This document shows, in pieces, positions 56,725-64,000 of a DNA stretch of 64,000 nt. Every line of letters starts with the position of its first letter. Position 1 is the stretch's first letter. Under the pieces are notes generated by a model that was not told the DNA's origin, searched no databases, and saw only the letters and a list, made by a program, of their open reading frames with translations. The DNA comes from Enterovibrio norvegicus DSM 15893 (GTDB lineage: Bacteria; Pseudomonadota; Gammaproteobacteria; Enterobacterales; Vibrionaceae). The stretch is taken from positions 62,001 through 126,000 of the forward strand of contig NZ_FOWR01000012.1 of the NCBI RefSeq assembly GCF_900115495.1, read 5' to 3'. The position numbers and the translations under genes were made by a program.

Positions 56725-57441
56725 TCAATCTATTAGCGATGCTTTCTGAATCACGATGATGTCTTCAATGCCCTTATTGGCCAGCGACAACATGGCATTC
56801 AATTCTTCTGCCGTAAACGGTTCACCTTCCGCGGTGCCCTGCACTTCAATCATGCGGCCATCTTCTAGCATGACAACATTCATGTCAGTTTCAGCGGCGG
56901 AGTCTTCAAGATACTCAAGGTCGCAGATTGGCGTACCTTCATAGATGCCGACAGAAACAGCAGCAACGTGGCCCTTCATTGGGTTTGCTTTCAGTTTACC
57001 TTCAGCAACCAGTTTGTTGAGCGCATCCGCCATTGCAACGCTTGCACCCGAAATAGAGGCAGTGCGTGTGCCACCGTCCGCTTGAATAACGTCACAGTCA
57101 ACGGTAATAGTGAAATCACCCAGTTGATCAAGGTTTACCGCTGCACGAAGGCTACGCGCGATAAGACGTTGGATTTCCATGGTACGACCGCCTTGCTTGC
57201 CGTTCGCCGCTTCACGACGGTTACGGGTGTGGGTCGCACGTGGCAGCATGCCGTATTCAGCAGTGATCCAGCCTTGGCCTTTACCTTTTAGAAAACGCGG
57301 CACGCCTTCTTCAACGGTTGCGGTACAGATGACTTTCGTGTCGCCAAACTCCACCAACACAGAGCCTTCCGCATGTGCGGTAAAATGACGTGTCATGGTT
57401 ACTGGACGAATTTGACCAACTTCTCTTCCGCTAGGACGCAT
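56725..57441 (-). CDS. rph: Ribonuclease PH
   Basis: RNase PH trims the 3' ends of tRNA precursors by phosphorolysis. The 238-residue protein has [14 protein letters not shown] (residues 1-14), [20 protein letters not shown] (about 57-76), the phosphate-binding [16 protein letters not shown] (about 83-98) and [16 protein letters not shown] (about 114-129). All expected active-site positions are present, so unlike the frameshifted rph of E. coli K-12 it should be functional. It also serves as the leader gene for pyrE attenuation. Divergent from yicC. Confidence 0.98.
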   Translation of the reverse strand: MRPSGREVGQIRPVTMTRHFTAHAEGSVLVEFGDTKVICTATVEEGVPRFLKGKGQGWITAEYGMLPRATHTRNRREAANGKQGGRTMEIQRLIARSLRAAVNLDQLGDFTITVDCDVIQADGGTRTASISGASVAMADALNKLVAEGKLKANPMKGHVAAVSVGIYEGTPICDLEYLEDSAAETDMNVVMLEDGRMIEVQGTAEGEPFTAEELNAMLSLANKGIEDIIVIQKASLID

Positions 57442-57622
57442 AGGGTTCCACCTGTAATAAACTGCTGAATTTCGTTAACCCGCGATTATAGCGATTTCGG
57501 TCTAGTCACGCTAACACTAACCACAAGTGAACGGTTTTTTCTCATCTCATGCGCCATGTGGCTGACACCTTGCCAAGCAACTGCGTATAATCACATCAAC
57601 ATTGATAAAAGAGTGAACTTCG

Positions 57623-58486
57623 ATGATCCACAGTATGACTGCCTACGCCCGTCGGGAAATTAAGGGCACATGGGGCTCCGCCGTTTGGGAAATCCGCTCG
57701 GTGAACCAACGCTACCTCGAAACCTATATCCGCATGCCAGAGCAGTTCCGTGGCCTAGAACCTATCGTTCGTGAACGCTTTCGTCAGCGCCTAGCGCGCG
57801 GCAAAGTGGAATGTAACCTGCGCTTTGAAGCCAACGCTTCATCGAACACTGAGCTGAAGATTAACGAAGCGCTCGCAAAGCAGGTTATTCATGCGGCGAA
57901 GTGGATCAAAGAGATGTCTGGCGAAGGCAACATTGGTCCATTCCAAGTTCTGCAATGGCCGGGCGTGATGGAAGCACCAGAACAAGACATGGATCTGGTG
58001 AACAAAGCCTTACTAGAAGGCTTCGATGAAGCGGTTAACGATTTCATCGCCGCACGTGCAAGCGAAGGCGACAACATGAAAGCGCTTATCGAGCAGCGTC
58101 TTGAAGCCATCGATGCGGAAGTCGTGAAAGTGCGCGCCAAAATGCCAGAAATTCTAAACTGGCAGCGCGAGCGTCTGATCACCAAGCTGGACGATGCGAA
58201 AATCGAACTTGATGCAAACCGCGTAGAGCAAGAAATCATCCTGCTGGCACAAAAATCAGATGTGGCAGAAGAACTCGATCGCCTGGACTCCCACGTATCA
58301 GAAACCAAGAAAATCCTGAAAAAAGGAGGCGCATGTGGTCGCCGCTTGGATTTCATGATGCAAGAATTCAACCGCGAATCGAACACCCTCGCGTCGAAAT
58401 CCATCAGCACTGAGATCACTGCATCAGGCGTTGAATTGAAAGTGCTTATCGAGCAAATGCGCGAACAAATTCAGAATATCGAATAA
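57623..58486 (+). CDS. yicC: YicC family endoribonuclease
   Basis: The 287-residue protein starts MIHSMTAYARREIKGTWGSA and continues RSVNQRYLETYIRMPEQFRG, the YicC N-terminal signature. The C-terminal DUF1732 part has LDSHVSETKKILKKGGACGR and FMMQEFNRESNTLASKS. E. coli YicC is an RNase that acts on the small RNA RyhB; the same activity is inferred here. It is divergent from rph in the usual arrangement and ends at its own terminator. Confidence 0.96.
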   Translation: MIHSMTAYARREIKGTWGSAVWEIRSVNQRYLETYIRMPEQFRGLEPIVRERFRQRLARGKVECNLRFEANASSNTELKINEALAKQVIHAAKWIKEMSGEGNIGPFQVLQWPGVMEAPEQDMDLVNKALLEGFDEAVNDFIAARASEGDNMKALIEQRLEAIDAEVVKVRAKMPEILNWQRERLITKLDDAKIELDANRVEQEIILLAQKSDVAEELDRLDSHVSETKKILKKGGACGRRLDFMMQEFNRESNTLASKSISTEITASGVELKVLIEQMREQIQNIE

Positions 58487-58503
58487 TTCTTACCGTTATT
58501 CTC

Positions 58504-58533
58504 AGAGCCCAGCCACCCCTCTGGGCTTTTTCT
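58504..58533 (+). terminator. Terminator of yicC
   Basis: AGCCCAG-CCACCCCT-CTGGGCT followed by TTTTCTTTT, 20 bases after the stop. Confidence 0.9.
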
Positions 58534-58752
58534 TTTAAGATCAGTCTTATCAATTTGCGTTATCCTAAGATCAATCACGGTTGAATCTCGCGCATCACCC
58601 TTGTTGAAAAAGTCGCTTATTGGCAATTTGCCAAATGATAACGTCAGCAATGAAAAGCGCCGCCATTCATACCGCGATGGACATAAAAGGAAAATTCAAA
58701 TTTTGCGCAGTCCGTGGTAATCTGCGCGCCCTTTAACCTCACAGTGATTTAA

Positions 58753-59379
<627 letters not shown>

Positions 59380-59472
59380 ATACCAAAGCCACCGAAGATG
59401 CTTGTTGTTTAGCGCCAAGCGCTTTTGTATAATTTTCGGTCATCTTGATTTTTTTACTTATTGGAGTTCTTC

Positions 59473-59748
59473 ATGGCACGCGTAACCGTTCAAGACGCTG
59501 TTGAAAAAATTGGCAACCGTTTCGACCTAGTATTGGTAGCCGCTCGCCGTGCACGCCAAATGCAAACTGGTGGTAAAGACGCACTGGTTCAGGAAGAGAA
59601 CGATAAGCAAACTGTTATCGCTCTGCGCGAGATCGAGGAAGGCTTGATCACGAAAGACGTTCTAGATGCACGTGAGCGTCAAGAGCAGCAAGAGCAAGAA
59701 GCGGCTGAAATGGCTGCAGTAAGCACAATTTCAGGCTCACTTCGCTAA
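59473..59748 (+). CDS. rpoZ: RNA polymerase omega subunit
   Basis: Omega helps fold and assemble the beta' subunit and forms one of the ppGpp sites of RNA polymerase. The 91-residue protein starts [20 protein letters not shown], with [20 protein letters not shown] and a Gln/Glu-rich C-terminus, matching E. coli RpoZ. I chose the ATG at 59473, preceded by TTGGAG. spoT starts 24 bases after its stop in the same operon. Confidence 0.98.
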   Translation: MARVTVQDAVEKIGNRFDLVLVAARRARQMQTGGKDALVQEENDKQTVIALREIEEGLITKDVLDARERQEQQEQEAAEMAAVSTISGSLR

Positions 59749-59772
59749 TCTAACTTCAGGGAAACAGGCCGT

Positions 59773-61878
59773 TTGTATCTCTTTGATAGCCTGAAAGAAG
59801 TCGCCGCACAATACTTGCCGGAGTCGCACTTAGAGGCACTCCGGCAAGCGTATTTGGTGGCGCGTGATGCCCACGAAGGGCAAAGCCGCTCCAGTGGCGA
59901 ACCTTACATTATTCATCCCATTGCCGTAGCGCGTATTCTTGCGGAGATGCGTCTCGACCACGAAACCTTGATGGCAGCCTTGCTCCATGACGTGATCGAA
60001 GACACTGAAGTCACCAAAGAAGACCTACAGCAACGATTCGGTGATAACGTCGCCGACCTCGTCGATGGCGTGTCTAAACTCGACAAACTCAAGTTTCGCG
60101 ATCGCAAAGAAGCGCAGGCGGAAAACTTCCGCAAAATGATCATGGCCATGGCCCGTGACATTCGCGTCATCTTGATCAAATTGGCAGACCGTACGCACAA
60201 CATGCGCACGCTCGGGGCACTTCGTCCTGATAAACGTCGCCGTATTGCTCGTGAAACCCTCGAGATTTTCTCTCCTTTGGCGCACCGCCTTGGTATCCAC
60301 AACATCAAAGTTGAGCTTGAAGAGCTTGGCTTCGAAGCCTTGTACCCAACCCGCTATCGCGTGTTGAAGGAAGTGGTGATTCAAGCGCGCGGTAACCGCA
60401 AAGAGATGATCCAAAAAATCCATGCAGAAATCGAAGGCCGTCTTGAAGACGCAGGCATTCGCGCCTCTGTACTTGGCCGTGAGAAGAACCTTTACTCCAT
60501 CTACAACAAGATGAAGAACAAAGAGCAACGCTTCCACACCATCATGGATTTGTACGCGTTTCGCGTGATTGTTGATGATTTAGATACCTGCTACCGCGTG
60601 CTGGGACAGATGCACAATCTGTACAAGCCACGTCCAGGTCGCATGAAAGATTACATCGCCGTGCCTAAAGCCAACGGCTACCAATCGCTGCATACGTCAA
60701 TGATTGGTCCGCACGGTGTTCCTGTCGAAGTACAAATTCGTACCGAAGACATGGATCAAATGGCAGACAAAGGTGTTGCTGCACACTGGGCTTATAAAGA
60801 CGGTGCTGAACGCGTTCAAGGCGGCACAACAGCACAAGTGCGTGCACAACGTTGGATGCAAAGCCTGCTTGAGCTTCAGCAAAGTGCGGGCAGCTCATTC
60901 GAATTCATCGAAAACGTCAAATCTGACTTGTTCCCAGATGAACTCTTTGTGTTCACGCCAAAAGGTCGCATCGTTGAATTGCCTGTCGGCGCAACCGCCG
61001 TCGACTTCGCGTATGCCGTGCATACGGATGTCGGTAACTCGTGCGTCGGTGCGCGTGTTAACCGCAATTCCTACCCGCTCAGCCAACCGCTGAAAAACGG
61101 TCAAGCGATCGAGATCATTACCGCACCGGGCGCACGTCCAAACGCGGCATGGTTAAACTATGTCGTGACATCACGCGCACGCACCAAAATTCGTCAGGTG
61201 CTAAAAACCAAGCGTCGTGAAGAATCTGTCATTCTTGGCCGTCGATTGCTTAACCATGCGCTAGGCGACACCAACATTCAGGATGTTGATACTGCAAACA
61301 TCGACAAAGTGCTCAAAGACCTAAAGCTGGATGAGTTGGAAGACTTGTTGGCAGCGATTGGTTTGGGCGAACTGATGAGCGTGGTGATCGCGAAACGCCT
61401 ACTTGGTGATGCTGACAGCCTTGAGCAACAAGGTGGCTGTCTGCCGATTCGTGGTGCTGATGGCATCTTGCTAACGTATGCAAATTGCTGTCGTCCCATT
61501 CCGGGAGACCCGGTTATTGCGCACGTCAGCCCGGGTAAAGGTTTGGTTATTCACCGTGAAGAATGTGCCAACATCCGTGGTTACCGTCAGGAGCCGGATA
61601 AGTACATGGCGGTAGAATGGGGCGATGACATTGACCAAGAATTTGCGACAGGCCTGCGTGTTGACATGCTCAACCACCAAGGTGCATTGGCAGACTTAAC
61701 CAACACCATTGCTGCAACCGGCTCAAACATTCAAGGTTTGACCACGGAAGAGCGCGATGGCCGTTTGTATACCATCTACGTCAAACTCACTACCAAAGAC
61801 CGCATTCACCTTGCGAACATCATGCGTCGTATTCGTGTCATGCCAAACGTGGTGAAAGTCAGCCGTCAGAAAAACTGA
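59773..61878 (+). CDS. spoT: Bifunctional (p)ppGpp synthase/hydrolase SpoT
   Basis: SpoT mainly degrades, and weakly makes, the stringent alarmone (p)ppGpp. The 701-residue protein has an HD hydrolase domain (LLHDVIEDT at about 70-78; KLADRTHNMRTL near 140) and a synthetase domain (GREKNLYSIYNKM, about 235). A TGS domain (DELFVFTPKGRIVELPVGAT, about 393-412), a zinc-finger-like CCRPIPGDP and a C-terminal ACT domain complete it. The start is TTG (MYLFDSLKEVAAQYLPE), as reported for E. coli spoT. Located between rpoZ and trmH. Confidence 0.98.
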   Translation: MYLFDSLKEVAAQYLPESHLEALRQAYLVARDAHEGQSRSSGEPYIIHPIAVARILAEMRLDHETLMAALLHDVIEDTEVTKEDLQQRFGDNVADLVDGVSKLDKLKFRDRKEAQAENFRKMIMAMARDIRVILIKLADRTHNMRTLGALRPDKRRRIARETLEIFSPLAHRLGIHNIKVELEELGFEALYPTRYRVLKEVVIQARGNRKEMIQKIHAEIEGRLEDAGIRASVLGREKNLYSIYNKMKNKEQRFHTIMDLYAFRVIVDDLDTCYRVLGQMHNLYKPRPGRMKDYIAVPKANGYQSLHTSMIGPHGVPVEVQIRTEDMDQMADKGVAAHWAYKDGAERVQGGTTAQVRAQRWMQSLLELQQSAGSSFEFIENVKSDLFPDELFVFTPKGRIVELPVGATAVDFAYAVHTDVGNSCVGARVNRNSYPLSQPLKNGQAIEIITAPGARPNAAWLNYVVTSRARTKIRQVLKTKRREESVILGRRLLNHALGDTNIQDVDTANIDKVLKDLKLDELEDLLAAIGLGELMSVVIAKRLLGDADSLEQQGGCLPIRGADGILLTYANCCRPIPGDPVIAHVSPGKGLVIHREECANIRGYRQEPDKYMAVEWGDDIDQEFATGLRVDMLNHQGALADLTNTIAATGSNIQGLTTEERDGRLYTIYVKLTTKDRIHLANIMRRIRVMPNVVKVSRQKN

Positions 61879-61902
61879 TCGCTGTCTCGACGATAAACAT
61901 TC

Positions 61903-61932
61903 AAACGCCCGCTTTTTGCGGGCGTTTTTTAT
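61903..61932 (+). terminator. Hairpin terminator between spoT and trmH
   Basis: AAACGCCCGC-TTTTT-GCGGGCGTTT then TTT: strong intrinsic terminator 24 bases after spoT, so trmH-recG probably has an additional promoter or depends on read-through. Confidence 0.9.
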
Positions 61933-61974
61933 CCATACATTATGCGTCCATGAAGGGCGAGAAAGAGAACAACC

Positions 61975-62667
61975 ATGACTCCAGAACGTTTTGCGCGCAT
62001 TCATGAAGTACTGGCAACGCGTCAACCCGATTTGACCGTGTGCATGGAAGAAGTCCATAAACCCAACAACATTTCCGCCATCATCCGCACCGCCGACGCC
62101 GTTGGCGTGCACCAAGTCCATGCGGTTTGGCCTCGTAACAGCAAAATGCGCACCTTGGGTGGCACCTCCGCAGGGGCGCGCAACTGGGTAGATGTGGTCA
62201 CCCATGACAACACGCCCGATGCCTTCGCACAGTTAAAAGCACAAGGCATGCAAATACTGGTGACCAACTTGTCTGAACGTGCCGTGGATTTTCGCGAGAT
62301 TGATTACACCAAACCCACGGCCATCGTATTGGGCCAAGAGAAGACAGGCATCAGCCAGCAAGCGCTTGAAATGGCAAATCAAGACATCATCATTCCCATG
62401 GTAGGTATGGTACAGTCACTCAATGTATCCGTTGCCAGCGCCCTGATTTTGTACGAAGCGCAGCGTCAGCGCCAAAATGCAGGCATGTACCAACGCACAC
62501 GTACGTTGATCCCACAGGCAGAGGTTGACCGCATCTTGTTTGAGCGTGGTCATCCTGTGTTAGCGAAAGTCGCCAAGCGAAAAGGTTTACCTTATCCCGT
62601 GCTGGATGAAGAAGGGCAAATCGCGGCAGACGATGCGTGGTGGGCACAAATGCAGGCAGCTCGATAA
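61975..62667 (+). CDS. trmH: tRNA (guanosine-18 2'-O)-methyltransferase TrmH
   Basis: TrmH (SpoU) methylates the ribose of G18 in the tRNA D-loop. The 230-residue SPOUT enzyme has EEVHKPNNISAIIRTADAVG (about 25-44; catalytic Arg), VLGQEKTGIS (about 119-128) and VGMVQSLNVSVASALILYE (about 142-160), the three SpoU motifs forming the trefoil knot. Length matches E. coli TrmH (229). recG begins 26 bases later, as in E. coli. Confidence 0.97.
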   Translation: MTPERFARIHEVLATRQPDLTVCMEEVHKPNNISAIIRTADAVGVHQVHAVWPRNSKMRTLGGTSAGARNWVDVVTHDNTPDAFAQLKAQGMQILVTNLSERAVDFREIDYTKPTAIVLGQEKTGISQQALEMANQDIIIPMVGMVQSLNVSVASALILYEAQRQRQNAGMYQRTRTLIPQAEVDRILFERGHPVLAKVAKRKGLPYPVLDEEGQIAADDAWWAQMQAAR

Positions 62668-62693
62668 CCCTTATTCTGGAGAGATAAGCAAAC

Positions 62694-64000
62694 ATGCGCG
62701 CGTCAATGTTGGATGCCATTCCCCTCACCTCACTGACTGGTGTGGGTGGCAAAATGGCAGAAAAGCTGGAGAAAATCGGTTTATTCACCGTGCAGGATTT
62801 GCTGTTCCATCTCCCCTATCGCTATGAAGATCGCACCCGCATTTGGCCAATCATCAGCTTGATGCCGGGGCAGCACGGCACGGTTGAAGGTGAAATCGTT
62901 AGCAATAACACCACCTTTGGTCGTCGTCGCATGTTGACGGTGAAGCTCACTGACGGCAACGGTTCATTGACGCTTCGCTTCTTCAACTTCAACGCCGCAA
63001 TGAAAAACAGCCTTGAGGTTGGAAAACGCGTTAAAGCCTATGGCGAGATCAAACGTGGTCAAGGTGGGTTGGAGATCATCCACCCTGAATACAGCGTGTT
63101 TTCAGAGCCTACAGAGCTGAGCTTAGAAGAAACCCTCACGCCAGTTTACCCAACCACGGAAGGCCTTCGCCAGCTCACGCTGAGAAATTTGACCGACCAA
63201 GCCCTTGAGCTACTCGAGAGCACTGCCGTGCAAGAGTTGCTGCCTGAAGGTCTATATGATCGTCAAATTACGCTTAAAGATGCACTCAAAGCGCTACATC
63301 GCCCAACCCCCGATGTTTCTCTTTCGGATTTAGATGACGGTAAACACCCCGCACAGAAACGTCTTATCCTTGAAGAGCTGTTAGCGCAAAACCTCTCGAT
63401 GTTGGCCGTTCGCAGCAAGTTGCAGCAAGACCCTACCTTTTCACTGTCGCCTTCAACGGATTTAGTGCCTAAACTGCTTACCTCATTGCCTTTCACACCG
63501 ACGGGGGCGCAAACCCGTGTGGTTGCCGACATTGAACGTGATATGGGGCTCAGCAAGCCCATGATGCGTTTAGTGCAAGGGGATGTAGGCTCAGGAAAAA
63601 CCCTGGTAGCAGCACTGGCCGCACTTCAAGTGATCGAACAAGGTTACCAAGTGGCCCTCATGGCACCGACGGAGTTACTGGCGGAACAACACGCCATCAA
63701 CTTTGCGCAATGGCTAGAGCCTTTAGGTATTTCCGTTGGCTGGCTTGCGGGCAAGCTGACGGGAAAAGCCAAAGAAGCAGAACTTGAAAAGATCGCCAGC
63801 GGCGACGCCAAAATGGTGGTGGGTACCCATGCCCTGTTCCAAAAGCATGTCGAATTTGAAAACCTCGCGCTGGTCATCATTGATGAGCAGCATCGCTTTG
63901 GCGTCCACCAGCGCTTAGAACTGCGCGAGAAAGGGATGAAGAAAGGCATTCACCCGCATCAGCTCATCATGACCGCAACGCCCATCCCACGCACGCTCGC
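62694..64000 (+). CDS. recG: ATP-dependent DNA helicase RecG, 3' end cut by window
   Basis: RecG drives branch migration and fork reversal at stalled replication forks and Holliday junctions. About 435 codons are visible with no stop. The N-terminal wedge/OB region has SLTGVGGKMAEKL and LPYRYEDRTR (about 40-49), then FFNFNAAMKNSLEVGKRVKA (wedge). Helicase motifs I (GDVGSGKTLVAALAA, about 297-311), Ia (APTELLAEQH), II (DEQHRFGVHQR) and III (MTATPIPRTLA) follow. The last motif runs into the window edge, so roughly 260 residues are missing. GGAGAG lies upstream of the ATG at 62694. Confidence 0.97.
   Translation, partial: MRASMLDAIPLTSLTGVGGKMAEKLEKIGLFTVQDLLFHLPYRYEDRTRIWPIISLMPGQHGTVEGEIVSNNTTFGRRRMLTVKLTDGNGSLTLRFFNFNAAMKNSLEVGKRVKAYGEIKRGQGGLEIIHPEYSVFSEPTELSLEETLTPVYPTTEGLRQLTLRNLTDQALELLESTAVQELLPEGLYDRQITLKDALKALHRPTPDVSLSDLDDGKHPAQKRLILEELLAQNLSMLAVRSKLQQDPTFSLSPSTDLVPKLLTSLPFTPTGAQTRVVADIERDMGLSKPMMRLVQGDVGSGKTLVAALAALQVIEQGYQVALMAPTELLAEQHAINFAQWLEPLGISVGWLAGKLTGKAKEAELEKIASGDAKMVVGTHALFQKHVEFENLALVIIDEQHRFGVHQRLELREKGMKKGIHPHQLIMTATPIPRTL

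Overview
The window is a chromosomal stretch from a gammaproteobacterium, almost certainly a member of the Vibrionaceae. This rests on gene content and order: DUF3135 beside tpiA, KdkA (Kdo kinase) beside WaaA, short FtsN, and close Vibrio-type versions of RadC, SlmA and RraA. Genus is not decided; an Enterovibrio, Grimontia or Photobacterium relative is a guess. No tRNA, rRNA, insertion sequence, prophage or CRISPR array was seen. Two genes run off the ends: priA (left) and recG (right).

Bases 1-25700 follow the order of the E. coli 88-minute region. Left to right: priA, cytR, ftsN, the heat-shock protease hslVU with a readable sigma-32 promoter, menA, rraA, zapB, glpK and glpX (glpF is missing from its usual place). 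Next come an EmrAB-type efflux pair, a cysteine-containing winged-helix regulator with fpr, a DUF3135 gene, an orphan CHMI-family isomerase, tpiA, trmL, a chemoreceptor, the divergent cpxRA/cpxP stress locus with a tandem CpxR box, fieF and pfkA.

Bases 25700-37200 match a second E. coli block near 81 minutes: cysE, gpsA, secB and a YibN rhodanese (grxC is missing), gpmI-envC-yibQ, kbl-tdh, a TetR regulator and hldD.

Bases 37200-49700 are the lipopolysaccharide core locus and the most variable part. It has a late lipid A acyltransferase, a hexapeptide acetyltransferase, four family 9 (heptosyltransferase-type) enzymes, waaA, kdkA and a WaaE-type glucosyltransferase. Inside it lies an AT-richer insert (about 40.9-44.6 kb) with an unfamiliar DxD glycosyltransferase and a GtrB-GtrA-membrane glycosyltransferase cassette. 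That trio resembles the lipid-linked glucosylation systems of seroconverting phages.

Bases 49800-64000 are conserved housekeeping: coaD, mutM, a small membrane protein, rpmG-rpmB, radC, coaBC-dut-slmA, rph-pyrE with its attenuator, yicC, gmk, and rpoZ-spoT-trmH-recG.

The genes mainly serve central sugar metabolism (glpK, glpX, tpiA, pfkA, gpmI, gpsA), envelope building and stress (LPS, Cpx, EnvC, FtsN, ZapB, SlmA, SecB), and replication, repair and nucleotide supply. No clearly new system was found. The best leads are the Gtr-like cassette in the core locus, a terminator-bounded gene-free stretch between zapB and glpK that may encode a small RNA, and the Cys-rich regulator between fpr and emrAB.
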